A stretch of DNA of 64,000 nucleotides from RYN-230 sp963834705 (GCA_963834705.1 CAWICV010000001.1:1178001-1242000), one strand, 5' to 3'; positions 48,243 to 56,557 are shown, numbered from the stretch's first letter. The notes: generated by a model from the sequence alone, not told the origin. Program-made: numbers and translations.

Positions 48243-48944
48243 CTACTCCCCCGCCGACATGAGCGCGGAGATCTCGGCGGCGCCCGGCCGGGGCTCGTCG
48301 CGCAGCGCCGCAGCGACCGAAGCCCGGTCGTCGGCGCCCCGGTTCTGGCTCAGCTTGTGCTTGGCCTCGACGGTGGCGATGGCCAGCTCGACGCCGACGA
48401 TGCCGCGCAGCTGGCCGTTGATGTAGCCGGGCGGGGCATCGGTCACCGCCCACGGGGCGGCCCGGTGTGTCTCGTGCCGCCGGGTCAGCCTGGTCACCAC
48501 GTCGCGGATCCACTCCGGGTCGCGGTGCACGGTCAGCGGCCCGGTGAAGTGCACGGTGACGTAGTTCCAGGTGGGCACCGCCCGGCCGTGCCGGGCCTTG
48601 CTCGGGTACCAGTTCGGTGACACATAGGCCTGCGGCCCATGCACGATGGCCAGCGCGGTCGTCCCGGCCGTCACCGACTCCCATTGCGGGTTGGCCAGCG
48701 CCAGATGGCCGAGCAGCCGGCCGTGGTTCCCGGTATCCCCGTGGTTCCCGGTATCCCCGTGGTTCCCGGTAGCAGGGCGCTCGCCAATGCCGGAGCCTCC
48801 GGTGTCCCGGTCCCAGATAATCGGGATCAGACTGGCGACCGGCTTGGTGCCGTCGAACGTGACCAGGTCGGCGGCGGCGACAGCGTCCACGAACGCCACG
48901 ACGCCATCGGCATCGGGCGCGGTGAAGTGCGGTGGCAAATACAC
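48243..48944 (-). CDS. PaiB-like FMN-binding protein with a repeat insertion
   Basis: 233 residues of the FMN-binding negative regulator family (PaiB). Marks: MYLPPHF, LVTFDGTKPVASLIPIIWD, GHLALANPQWE, ALAIVHGPQAYVSPNWYPSKARHGRAVPTWNYVTVHFTGPL, and LTRRHETHRAAPWAVTDAP with GQLRGIVGVELAI. Members bind a flavin; a DNA role is claimed for the Bacillus protein only. Between IIWDRD and the next strand sits a loop made of three near-identical GNHGDT units, not seen in usual members. It is convergent with the aldo/keto reductase gene. Confidence 0.85.
   Translation of the reverse strand: MYLPPHFTAPDADGVVAFVDAVAAADLVTFDGTKPVASLIPIIWDRDTGGSGIGERPATGNHGDTGNHGDTGNHGRLLGHLALANPQWESVTAGTTALAIVHGPQAYVSPNWYPSKARHGRAVPTWNYVTVHFTGPLTVHRDPEWIRDVVTRLTRRHETHRAAPWAVTDAPPGYINGQLRGIVGVELAIATVEAKHKLSQNRGADDRASVAAALRDEPRPGAAEISALMSAGE
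48721..48774 (-). repeat. Three 18-bp units in the paiB-like gene
   Basis: CCGTGGTTCCCGGTATCC occurs at 48721 and 48739 exactly and at 48757 with changes in its last bases. On the minus strand each unit encodes GNHGDT or GNHGRL/ATGNHG in a surface loop. In-frame expansion inside a conserved fold. Confidence 0.88.
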
Positions 48945-48948
48945 CCTT

Positions 48949-49042
48949 TAAGGGTACGCGGGCCGGACCGGTTAGTCGGGCCCCGCGGCGGCGTCTAAGG
49001 GTACGCGGGCCGGACCGGTTAGTCGGGCCCCGCGGCGGCGTC
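48949..49042. repeat. Exact 47-bp tandem duplication upstream of the VOC gene
   Basis: The block 48949-48995 is repeated without a change at 48996-49042. It begins TAAGGGTACGCGGGCCGG and ends GGCGGCGTC. It lies between the paiB-like start and the VOC gene start, so it doubles part of the divergent promoter region. Perfect identity means it arose recently. Confidence 0.93.
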
Positions 49043-49078
49043 GTACTGGGTAGAGACGTTTCGACGAGGGGAGACACG

Positions 49079-49873
49079 ATGCCCGCACGCGAGAGCGCGC
49101 CCGCCGGGGCGCCCTGCTGGGTCGACCTGATGACCTCCGACACCGGCGGCAGCCGGGAGTTCTACACCCAGCTGTTCGGCTGGACGGCTGAGGACCCGAA
49201 CCCGGACTTCGGCGGCTACTTCAACTTCGCCAAGAACGGCGTCCGGGTGGCCGGCTGCATGGGCAGCGAGCCCGGCTCGGGAGTGCCCAACACCTGGTCG
49301 GTCTACCTGGCCGTGGACGACGCGGCCAAGGCCCTGGAGGCCGCCACGGCGCACGGCGGCCAGGTCGTCGTGCCGGCCATGCCGGTCGGCGACCTGGGCG
49401 CTATGGCCATGATCACCGACAACGGCGGGGCGGCCATCGGGCTCTGGCAGCCGGGCCAGCACAGGGGGTTCGGGCTGCTCGCCGAGCCCGGGGCGCCGGG
49501 CTGGTTCGAGCTGTTCACCCGGGACTACCCGGCCACGGTCGGCTTCTACCGGGACGTGTTCGGCTGGGAGACCCAGGTGGCCGGGGACACCGACGAGTTC
49601 CGCTACACGCTGCAGGTGCGCGGCGACGAGCAGCTGGCCGGGATCATGGACGCCAGCGGCTTCCTGCCGCCCGGCGCCCCGGCCCGCTGGTCGGTGTACT
49701 TCGGTGCCGCGGACACCGACGCCACGCTGGCCGCGGTCACCCGGCTGGGCGGCTCGGTGGTCAGCCCGGCTCAGGACACGCCGTACGGCCGCCTGGCCGA
49801 AGCGGCCGACCCGGCCGGGGCCACGTTCAAGCTGGTCGGGCCCAACGAGGCGATGCCCGCCCGGGAGGGTTAG
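49079..49873 (+). CDS. Two-domain VOC (glyoxalase/bleomycin-resistance) protein
   Basis: 264 residues with two VOC halves. Half one: PCWVDLMTSDTGGSREFYTQLFGW, with VYLAVDDAAKALEAATAHGG and IGLWQPG. Half two: GWFELFTRDYPATVGFYRDVFGW, WSVYFGAADTDATLAAVTRLGGSVV, ending FKLVGPN. Each pair of halves forms one metal-binding cavity in this superfamily. Members bind or isomerise small molecules; the type without catalytic assignment is common in actinomycetes. ATG 49079 follows GAGGGGAGA. A 14-bp hairpin follows the stop. Confidence 0.86.
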   Translation: MPARESAPAGAPCWVDLMTSDTGGSREFYTQLFGWTAEDPNPDFGGYFNFAKNGVRVAGCMGSEPGSGVPNTWSVYLAVDDAAKALEAATAHGGQVVVPAMPVGDLGAMAMITDNGGAAIGLWQPGQHRGFGLLAEPGAPGWFELFTRDYPATVGFYRDVFGWETQVAGDTDEFRYTLQVRGDEQLAGIMDASGFLPPGAPARWSVYFGAADTDATLAAVTRLGGSVVSPAQDTPYGRLAEAADPAGATFKLVGPNEAMPAREG

Positions 49874-49883
49874 ACGCCGGTTT

Positions 49884-49914
49884 GCCCGGGCCGGGACGCA
49901 GTCCCGGCCCGGGC
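49884..49914 (+). terminator. 14-bp stem terminator after the VOC gene
   Basis: GCCCGGGCCGGGAC (49884-49897) and GTCCCGGCCCGGGC (49901-49914) form a perfect stem with a GCA loop, 11 bases after the stop. There is no T-run, as usual in this genus of high-GC hairpins. Confidence 0.65.
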
Positions 49915-49932
49915 CAGTACGCGGACCGTGGG

Positions 49933-50126
49933 TCAGTCTTCCGCGATCAGGATCTTCACGGCGCCCCCCAAGCCGGGCGCGGCACGCCGCCGCGACGTCA
50001 CGGATGTCGATCTGCTGCAGGATCAGCTCGTGCCGCTGGTCCGCCGGGTCCAGCACGCGCAGCGCGTGCTGGTAGGCCGCCCGCGCCGCGGACTGGTATC
50101 TGGCCCTGGCCCGGTACCGCTGGTAC
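49933..50126 (-). pseudogene. Possible coding relic, unrecognised
   Basis: The minus strand reads an Arg/Ala-rich helix-like stretch and then RVLDPADQRHELILQQIDIR and DVAAACRARLGG. Dropping one G from the G6 run near 49965 would continue it as AVKILIAED before the TGA at 49933. Third-position G/C is high in the last half. No start is found before an in-frame stop at about 50190. I cannot name the family; it may be the tail of a lost gene. Confidence 0.25.
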
Positions 50127-50765
50127 GTGGCGGTCAGCGCAGGCGCCGGGGCGATGGCCCTGGCCAGCGGGGTGATCCTGCTGCTGCCGCATCAGTCGGG
50201 CCGGGCCATGATGGCCGACGCCAGGCCAGTGCCCGGGGCCGGCCGCAGCCGGCCGGCCAGCACGGCGCCCAGCCAGCCGGTGGCCAGCCCGAGCCCGGAT
50301 GTTAATGCTCATCCCACCGCCCTCCCGGCCGTCAGCACACCAGCCGCCAGCACACGGGCCGCCAGCACACGGGCCGCCAGCACACGGGCCGCCAGCACAC
50401 GGGCGCCGAGCCAGGCCGTCACCGTGCCGGTGGCCACCACCCCGGCCAGCAGTGCCCCGGGATTCGTGACCGTGACGTTCCAGTTGGTCCAGCATTGGGA
50501 CGGCGGCATCATCGGCAAGTACACGATCGCCAACGACAGCAACGCGGTGCTGTCCGGCTGGCAGTTCACCGCGACGTTCCCCGGCGACCAGGTCCAGTTC
50601 GTGATTGGCGCCGCCGATCCTGACCTGGGCAGCGACGTGCTGGTCCTGGAGCCCGCGCCGGCCGGGGCACAACTCCTGCCGGGCGGCCGGGTGTCCGTCG
50701 TCTTCTTCGCCGCGGGGCAAACAGCCAGCCCGGCGGCCTGCTCATTCAACGGAACGGCCTGTTAA
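50127..50765 (+). CDS. Exported protein with Ala/Ser/Thr linker and C-terminal CBM2-like domain
   Basis: 212 codons from GTG 50127. A hydrophobic segment (AVSAGAGAMALASGVILLL) comes first but lacks the usual basic start; the in-frame codons just upstream (ALARYRWY) would supply it, so the true start may be upstream or lost. A Ser/Thr/Ala/Pro linker with TRAAS repeats leads to a CBM2-type domain: VTVTFQLVQHWDGGIIGKYTI, LSGWQFTATFPGDQVQF, and the closing CSFNGTAC. It should bind a polysaccharide outside the cell. No catalytic domain is present. It resembles the solitary CBM2 protein at 1447-1926. Confidence 0.68.
   Translation: MAVSAGAGAMALASGVILLLPHQSGRAMMADARPVPGAGRSRPASTAPSQPVASPSPDVNAHPTALPAVSTPAASTRAASTRAASTRAASTRAPSQAVTVPVATTPASSAPGFVTVTFQLVQHWDGGIIGKYTIANDSNAVLSGWQFTATFPGDQVQFVIGAADPDLGSDVLVLEPAPAGAQLLPGGRVSVVFFAAGQTASPAACSFNGTAC
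50333..50407 (+). repeat. Five 15-bp units in the linker of the CBM2-like protein
   Basis: CAGCACACGGGCCGC repeats at 15-bp steps; three central units are exact and the outer two carry changes. They encode Ser-Thr-Arg-Ala-Ala in the linker between the signal region and the binding domain. Confidence 0.9.
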
Positions 50766-50875
50766 GTGAGTGCGAAGGGATAACTAAAAAGGATGGTGAC
50801 CCGATGGCTGGGACTCGGGGCAGGGCGGCTGGCCTGGCGGGCGCTGACCATGCGGCGCGAGGTATGGTTCCTGCC

Positions 50876-51151
50876 ATGACTGACCGGCAGGAACTCGAAG
50901 CCCTCTCCTCCCAGGAACTGCACGACCGGGCCGTGCGCCGGGCCGTGCACCATCTGGACATAGGGTTCCTCTGGCAGCTGCTCCGGGAGATCCCGGAGGG
51001 CGAGGCGGTGGCCGGTCACATCGACGAGACGGCGGCCGACGTCACTCAGCTGTCCGCGACGATCGACGACGCGTTCGGCCATGAGTCACCCGAGGTCGCC
51101 GACGCGCTGCGCCCGCTCTACCTGGACTACCTGGAAAAGCACAACGGCTAG
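50876..51151 (+). CDS. Small helical acidic protein, function unknown
   Basis: 91 residues from ATG 50876 (MTDRQELEALSSQELHDRAV); the longer frame from 50804 has an atypical leader. It is rich in charged, helix-favouring residues: RRAVHHLDIGFLWQLLREIPEGEAVAG and DVTQLSATIDDAFGHESPEVADALRPLYLDYLEKHNG. No membrane segment or cofactor motif is seen. G/C third positions support coding. It is between the CBM2-like gene and the CtaG gene; nothing fixes its role. Confidence 0.65.
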   Translation: MTDRQELEALSSQELHDRAVRRAVHHLDIGFLWQLLREIPEGEAVAGHIDETAADVTQLSATIDDAFGHESPEVADALRPLYLDYLEKHNG

Positions 51152-51307
51152 CCCTCGCCCTGCCCAGCAGCGCGCCTGGTTGTTGATGTTGACGCAGGTC
51201 CCCCCGTGGAAGACATCAAACTCAACACCAACAACGACGGTGGCCCCTCTCCGCACCATTAAGTCAGCGGCATTGCGCTGCGAGGGTGATCATTCCCCGA
51301 GCGCGGG
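51152..51307. other. Intergenic patch of lower GC with an inverted repeat
   Basis: GTTGTTGATGTTGA (51179-51192) and TCAACACCAACAAC (51222-51235) are complementary with one mismatch and a 29-base loop. The base composition is clearly lower in GC than the flanking genes. It lies between two convergent genes and could end transcription or be a trace of inserted DNA. No gene is seen. Confidence 0.4.
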
Positions 51308-52249
51308 TCAGGGCTCGGTGGAGGGGGGCAGCGGTGGGCTGGCGCCGATCGGGTTGCGGCCAGAGGCCCAGGTGCTACGGCCGGCTGAGCCGCGGTGCAG
51401 GATCTGCTCCACCGCCGCGGCCACGCTGCCGTCTTCGGTGATCAGGCAGCGCAAGATGTAGATCAGCGAGGGGATGGCCCAGAAGTCGCCGCAGACCCAC
51501 AGGATGGCGGCGCCGATCTCCTGGTCGGCGAACGGCGGCAGGGTGACGCCGGGCACGTGCTGGTACACCGAGTACCAGGCGTGCGTGGAGAAGATGCTCA
51601 TCGCCATGGCCAGCACCCACATCGCTATGTTGGTCGCGACCAGCGCGGCGGCCTGGGAGACCAGCGGCATCCGGCGGATGAACGGCGGCGACGGGATGAA
51701 CTGGAGCCAGAACAGCACCCCGGCCAGGAAGAAGCTGGCGTGCATCAGCCAGATATGCGCCAGCTGGTTGTTCTCCGCGAGGTCGTACATCACCGGGATG
51801 TGCCAGAACACCATGACCGCGCTGAACGTGATGACCGAGACCCACGGCCGGAGCAGGAACCCGGTGACCGCCCGCAGCGGCCGGGTCCAGCCGCTGCGCA
51901 GCGCGGTGGCGGTGGCGGTCCGGCCCAGCCGCCCGGGCAGCCCGTCCAGCAGCGGCTGCCACGGCGCGCCCGCCACCACCAGCGTGGGCGCGGCGAACAT
52001 GAGCAGCAGATGCTGGATCATGTGCACGAAGAAGTAGTCGTCCGACCAGTAGTCGATGGGCGACTCGACGGCGATGAGCAGCACGGCCAGCCCGGCGTAG
52101 AACAGGAGCGAGCGCAGCCGCCGCTGCCTGGTCCGCTCCGGCCGGGACCGGCGGGCCAGCCGGGCCAGGCCGATCTCGTGCCAGGCGACCAGGATCAGCA
52201 CCAGGATGAGGAACGGGTCGAAAGACCAGTGATCGGCGAGGTAGTTCAC
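51308..52249 (-). CDS. ctaG: Cytochrome c oxidase assembly protein, caa3-type CtaG
   Basis: 313 residues, seven predicted helices. CtaG-type marks: SFDPFLILVLILVAWHEIGLARL, DYWSDDYFFVHMIQHLLLMFAAPTLVVAGAPWQPLL, VFWHIPVMYDLAENNQLAHIWLMHASFFLAGVLFW and LPPFADQEIGAAILWVCGDFWAIPSLIYIL. The protein helps load copper into the oxidase CuB centre. GTG 52249 is 10 bases after the lipoprotein gene. The Sco fusion upstream delivers copper in the same process, so this is an oxidase-assembly operon. The tail is low-complexity. Confidence 0.85.
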   Translation of the reverse strand: MNYLADHWSFDPFLILVLILVAWHEIGLARLARRSRPERTRQRRLRSLLFYAGLAVLLIAVESPIDYWSDDYFFVHMIQHLLLMFAAPTLVVAGAPWQPLLDGLPGRLGRTATATALRSGWTRPLRAVTGFLLRPWVSVITFSAVMVFWHIPVMYDLAENNQLAHIWLMHASFFLAGVLFWLQFIPSPPFIRRMPLVSQAAALVATNIAMWVLAMAMSIFSTHAWYSVYQHVPGVTLPPFADQEIGAAILWVCGDFWAIPSLIYILRCLITEDGSVAAAVEQILHRGSAGRSTWASGRNPIGASPPLPPSTEP

Positions 52250-52259
52250 GGCACTCCAC

Positions 52260-53453
52260 TCACCCGGACGAGCCGTACGGGATGGAAACTCTAATCACCT
52301 GGGACCGGTCCCAGCCACCGGAACCGGCCGTCCACACCGACAGCTGGCTGAGCCGGGCGGTGAGCAGCTGGAAGCCGCCGGCTGGCCCGGCGGCCAGCGT
52401 CATCGCCCCGGCTGGCAGCGTAGCGCTGTCTGCGGGCAGCGCGGGCAGCGCCTGCCAGGCCGCGCCCGGTCCGGCGACGGTGACTGCCCGGCTAGTGGTC
52501 CCGTGAGCACTGCTCAGCAGCACGCCGAACGCCCGGCCGGCCACGGCCAGCGACCGCGGCTGCGCCGCGGCCAGCCGGTACGGCTGGGACAGCTGCCAGC
52601 CACTGGCAGTGCCGGTGGACCAGGCGCCGATCAGGCTGGCCGTCCGGCCGGTGCCGACCTGGAGCAGCGCCAACTCCGCGGCGCCGGACCGGCCCAGCTG
52701 GAGCACGGCCACCGGGCGGCCGGCCAGGGCGGCGGGCAGAGCCGGCCCGGCAGCCATCCAGCCGCCGGCCGTCCGGTGCGCGAAGATGCCCGCGTGGCCG
52801 CCCCGGGAGCAGGTCCCGGCCAGCAGCGCGGACCCGGAAGCGGTATAGCCGGCCGCGGTGAGGCTGGCCAGCCCGCAGCTCTGGGCGGCTGGCGAACTGG
52901 CCACCGAGCGCTCGGTGGCCAGCCGGGCCCAGGAATCGCCGGGGTGGCCGGCCACCTCGGCCGTGCCGGCCCGGGTCAGCGCGAGCAGCCCGCCGCTGGG
53001 CGCGGCCGCCAGCGCGCTGGGCGTGGCGGCCAGCGGCGCGTCGAGCAGGCCGTCCGCCGCCCACTTGGCCCCGCCGTCGGTGCTCCGGGAGATCGGCGAG
53101 AAGCGCAGGTCCTGGCTGGGCAGCACGGCGGCGACCAGGGACTGCGCGCCGGTGGCCGCGACCGCGATGCCACCGTTGCTGGCCACGCCCAGCGGGGTGG
53201 CCAGCCGCCAGGTGGCCTGCTTTCCGGACGGCCGGGCGAAGACCTGCCAGAAGTCGTTGTGCGATGTCGCTGATCCGCCCATGACCAGCACGGCCCAGGT
53301 CCCATCGGGGTAGCTGGCCGAGGTGGCCAGGGATGGGGTGGCCAGGGTGGCCGGCCGCCCGGTGCCGCTGGCCCGGGTGCTGCCGCAGCCGGCCAGCACC
53401 GCCGTCACCAGGGCCGCGGTCACCGCGGTGGCCGGCCAGCGCCAGCCGGTCAC
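52260..53453 (-). CDS. Exported lipoprotein with WD/BNR-like beta-propeller appearance
   Basis: About 397 residues from GTG 53453, overlapping the Sco fusion stop (GTGA). The lipobox L-A-G-C (Cys near residue 23) marks a lipoprotein. The rest is repeated beta-rich units with Gly/Trp patterns (FSPISRSTDGGAKW, GDSWARLATERSVASS, GTASGWQLSQPYRLAAAQPRSLAVAG), including an Asp-box-like STDGGAKW that suggests a propeller. No enzyme motif is seen. Position between a Sco protein and CtaG hints at an oxidase-assembly or electron-transfer scaffold role. I do not recognise a named family. Confidence 0.65.
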   Translation of the reverse strand: MTGWRWPATAVTAALVTAVLAGCGSTRASGTGRPATLATPSLATSASYPDGTWAVLVMGGSATSHNDFWQVFARPSGKQATWRLATPLGVASNGGIAVAATGAQSLVAAVLPSQDLRFSPISRSTDGGAKWAADGLLDAPLAATPSALAAAPSGGLLALTRAGTAEVAGHPGDSWARLATERSVASSPAAQSCGLASLTAAGYTASGSALLAGTCSRGGHAGIFAHRTAGGWMAAGPALPAALAGRPVAVLQLGRSGAAELALLQVGTGRTASLIGAWSTGTASGWQLSQPYRLAAAQPRSLAVAGRAFGVLLSSAHGTTSRAVTVAGPGAAWQALPALPADSATLPAGAMTLAAGPAGGFQLLTARLSQLSVWTAGSGGWDRSQVIRVSIPYGSSG

Positions 53454-55315
53454 GAGACCCCCAGGTTCTGCTGGGCCGCGGTGAACAGCTCGCTCGCGAA
53501 CGAGGCCTGCGAGCTGGTGGTGCCCGGCCCGGGGTCGAAGTTCAGCTCGGTGCGGGTGCGCCCGGACCGGTCGATCACGTAGGCGACATCGCTGTGCCCT
53601 ATCATCCCGCCGGCCGGCAGGATCTGCGCGGCGATGCCGTACTGCCGCCACACCTGCTTCAGCTGGGCCACGCTGCCGGTCAGGTAGTCCCAGTTGGGCA
53701 GCGTGTTCATCCGCTCCTGCCGGTCGAAGGCCTGGGTGTAGCTGAGCGCGTTGTAGACCGGGTTGGCCACTACCGCGACGAGTTCCACCTGACGGCGCTG
53801 CCCGCCCAGCAACTGGTCGGCCTGGCGGAACTCCTGCGCGATGAGCGGGCAGTCAGAGGTGCACACCGGGTCCAGGAAGGTGAGCAGCACCACCTTGCCC
53901 CGCAGGCTGGCCAGGCTGACCTGCTGTCCGTCCTGGTTGGTCAGCTGAAAGGCGGGCGCGCGGAAGTTCAGCGGGGCGCTCGACCCGTCCAGCGCCTCGG
54001 CGATGATCGGCGAGGCGGTGGTGCTGGCCGACGCGGCCATCATCGGCACGACGCCGATGATGGCGACGCCGAGCGCGCCCACCGCGGCCACGGTCCGCGG
54101 GCTCGCGGTGCCCAGTGCGCGGGCAAGCTGCCCAGGGCGGAGCCGGTCCCGCCAGCCAGCCGCAGGCGCGGCCGCCGGCTCAGCCGCCGCAGGCTCGGCC
54201 GCCGTTGCCAGCGCGGGCGCCGGGGCCACCGCCAGGTAGCCACCGGTCATCAGCAGCGCGAACGGGATCATGCTGTTCGGGTCGGTGCCCAGCCCGCCGA
54301 ACACCCCCAGGTCCTGGATCAGCACCCAGATCGCGGCGGACAGCACGAGCAGCAGCCCGACCGCCGGGCGCAGCACCGGGCGCCAGCGCGGGACCAGCGC
54401 CCCGGCGACCAGGCCGGCGCCAATCACCGCCAGCGCGATCACTACGACCAGGTTGACCAGGAACCCGTGCCCGGCGGTGAACGTGCCGAATCCGCGCACC
54501 AGGCTGGCCAGGAACCCGGGCTGCGAGGTCTGCGACATGTCCTGCACCATGCCGGTCAGGTTGCCTGGCTGGCCGCCCACCGTGCCCGACCAGAAGCCAC
54601 GGCCCGGCCAGGCTTGCAGCACTGCCATGCCGGCCAGGAACACACCCGCGCCGGCCAGCAGCCGCCGGCCCAGCTGCTCGCCGAGCCAGGCCCGGTCGGG
54701 CAGCGTGATCAGCGCCCCGCCCACCGCATACCACAGGACCGCGCCGGGCGCACCGAACAGCCAGCTCAGCCCGGGCGCGAAGATGCCGCCGAACGCTTCG
54801 CCGAAGACCCAGACCACGAGACTCCAGCCCACGCTGGCCAGGCCGCCTAGTCGCGACCACGGGCCGCGGGCCGCGGTGAGCAGCCAGATGCCGATACCGA
54901 TCTGGATCCAGACCGCCGAAGCGGCCGCCGCGACCGGGTGGTACGACCAGGCCTGGCCGCCAAAGTCGACCAGGTGCCGGACCCAGCCTGGCGAAGTGGC
55001 CGCGGCCGGGTCGGTCACGTTGGCCGGCAGCCCGAGCGGCATGGCCGGCTGCATCTGCAGCACGCCGTCCACCAGCCACAGCACACCGAACCCGATCCGG
55101 ATCAGCCGCCGCCCGGCCGGCTCAGCGGCCAGCACGGCCGACTGCGCCCCGGACCGGAGCCGGGCCGCGGGCAGCCACTCGCGGACACTCACCCACAGCA
55201 TGGCCAGCAGGAAGAAGATCAGCAGCGCAATGATGCCCTGGTGAATCAGGGCGGAGCGGAACGCCGCCACCACCGTTTGATTCGTCAACTGCAGGGAAGA
55301 GCCCATCCCGGACAT
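53450..55315 (-). CDS. Multi-spanning membrane protein fused to a SCO1/SenC copper-chaperone domain
   Basis: 621 residues. The first 420 hold about ten membrane segments with internal repeats of a QXX-Trp/Gly-rich type (GVLWLVDGVLQMQPAMPLGL, VGGALITLPDRAWLGE). The last 190 are a thioredoxin-like SCO1/SenC domain on the outside: VSLASLRGKVVLLTFLDPVC, copper ligands Cys485 and Cys489 (CTSDC) and His574 (GHSDVAYVID). Sco proteins insert copper into the CuA site of cytochrome oxidase. ATG 55315 follows AAGGAGT. A lipoprotein and CtaG come next. The fusion is uncommon; the membrane part may be DoxX-like. Confidence 0.8.
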   Translation of the reverse strand: MSGMGSSLQLTNQTVVAAFRSALIHQGIIALLIFFLLAMLWVSVREWLPAARLRSGAQSAVLAAEPAGRRLIRIGFGVLWLVDGVLQMQPAMPLGLPANVTDPAAATSPGWVRHLVDFGGQAWSYHPVAAAASAVWIQIGIGIWLLTAARGPWSRLGGLASVGWSLVVWVFGEAFGGIFAPGLSWLFGAPGAVLWYAVGGALITLPDRAWLGEQLGRRLLAGAGVFLAGMAVLQAWPGRGFWSGTVGGQPGNLTGMVQDMSQTSQPGFLASLVRGFGTFTAGHGFLVNLVVVIALAVIGAGLVAGALVPRWRPVLRPAVGLLLVLSAAIWVLIQDLGVFGGLGTDPNSMIPFALLMTGGYLAVAPAPALATAAEPAAAEPAAAPAAGWRDRLRPGQLARALGTASPRTVAAVGALGVAIIGVVPMMAASASTTASPIIAEALDGSSAPLNFRAPAFQLTNQDGQQVSLASLRGKVVLLTFLDPVCTSDCPLIAQEFRQADQLLGGQRRQVELVAVVANPVYNALSYTQAFDRQERMNTLPNWDYLTGSVAQLKQVWRQYGIAAQILPAGGMIGHSDVAYVIDRSGRTRTELNFDPGPGTTSSQASFASELFTAAQQNLGVS

Positions 55316-55620
55316 GCCACTTGACTCCTTTTATGCACCCCTGTTGACCAATTACTGCCACTCCCGGGTCCCAGAGGGGTGACACCGCGCTGCATCAGCG
55401 CAAATCACTCGGCACGATCCTACGCGCAGGACGGCCGCCGGAAAGCATTCTCCTCGCCCGCCAGCCGGGCGCAAACACCAGCCACGAAGCCCAGTCCCAG
55501 CAGACTCTCAGCAACTTCCCGGCCACCCGCTATGGCCCTTCGCGCGACCGGCCCGCACAATGTTAAGAACAGGTCACGATCGCTGGGTCCGCCCCCCGGA
55601 GAGCTCAAGCAGGAGGATGG
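55316..55620. other. Divergent intergenic region between Sco fusion and serine protease
   Basis: 305 bases. Promoters for both neighbours must lie here, but no convincing -35/-10 pair or inverted repeat was found. GTTAAGAACA about 60 bases before the protease start is the nearest AT-rich element. A 70-codon minus-strand frame lacks coding signs. Confidence 0.4.
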
Positions 55621-56487
55621 ATGCGGCGACATGGCAAGAGGACTCCGTTCACCGGACGGGTCTTCCGGGCCAGGCGGGCGGTCTGGAGCATCGGGCTGGC
55701 CAGCGCGGCGCTCATCGTCGCGGCGGCGGCGTCACCGAACGCGCTGGGCGCGGAACGGCTGGCCGTCCGGCTGGCGGCCGCGGTCAAGTCGCTGCCCCGC
55801 AGGGCGCCGGTGGTGCCGCCCGCCCTGCTGCACGGCCGGTTCTACAGCGGCAGCCCGGCGGTGGGCGCCCTGTTCACCACCAGCTCCGGTCACCTGGAGC
55901 AGCACTTCTGCACCGGCAGCGTGGTGGCCAGCCCAGTCGGTGACCTGGTCATCACCGCGGCGCACTGCATGCAGGGCAAGCAGGCTGGGGACGTGGACTT
56001 CGTCCCGGAGTACCACCGCAGCCAGCAGCCGTTCGGGGTCTGGGCGGTTACCCAGGTCTTCGTGGACCGGGCCTGGTCCTCGACGCAGAACCCCAACGAC
56101 GACTTCGCGTTCCTGGTCGTCTCGCAGTCCGGCGACGCCACCCCGGTCCAGGATCTGACCGGCGGCGAAAAGCTGGGCACCGGCTGGGGCCCGGTGCAGA
56201 AGGTCCAGGTCATCGGCTACCCGGACGGCCGGCAGCGGCCGATCAGCTGCACCTCGACGACCCGGGCGTTCGGCCCGCACCAGATGGAGTTCGACTGCGG
56301 CGGGTACACCAACGGGACCAGCGGCGGGCCGTTCCTGGCCAACGTGCACCCGGCCACCGGCCTGGGCACGGTGATCGGCGTGATCGGTGGCTACGAGCAG
56401 GGCGGGGACACCCCATCGGTGTCCTACTCGGCGCGGTTCGGCAGGTCGGTCCGCGCGCTGTACACCAAGGTCGTGGCCAGGAACTGA
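55621..56487 (+). CDS. Secreted trypsin-like serine protease
   Basis: 288 residues. A basic, hydrophobic N-terminus (VWSIGLASAALIVAAAAS) is a signal peptide or anchor. The chymotrypsin fold carries His115 (LVITAAHCM), Asp160/161 (NPNDDFAFLVV) and Ser234 (NGTSGGPFLANVHP). Cysteines around the His and before the Ser suggest disulfides. There is a propeptide-like stretch from 45 to 80. ATG 55621 follows GGAGGATGG. It should be released outside the cell, as in many actinomycetes. A strong terminator follows. Confidence 0.88.
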   Translation: MRRHGKRTPFTGRVFRARRAVWSIGLASAALIVAAAASPNALGAERLAVRLAAAVKSLPRRAPVVPPALLHGRFYSGSPAVGALFTTSSGHLEQHFCTGSVVASPVGDLVITAAHCMQGKQAGDVDFVPEYHRSQQPFGVWAVTQVFVDRAWSSTQNPNDDFAFLVVSQSGDATPVQDLTGGEKLGTGWGPVQKVQVIGYPDGRQRPISCTSTTRAFGPHQMEFDCGGYTNGTSGGPFLANVHPATGLGTVIGVIGGYEQGGDTPSVSYSARFGRSVRALYTKVVARN

Positions 56488-56557
56488 GTTCAGCCGCCCG
56501 GCCTCCGCGCACGTGGACGGGCCCGAAGGAGCGCAGCGACCACTCCCGGCGTGAGCC

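Noticed and set aside
55420..55632. A 70-codon minus-strand frame upstream of the serine protease
   Set aside because: It overlaps the protease start, has no ribosome site and no recognisable features.
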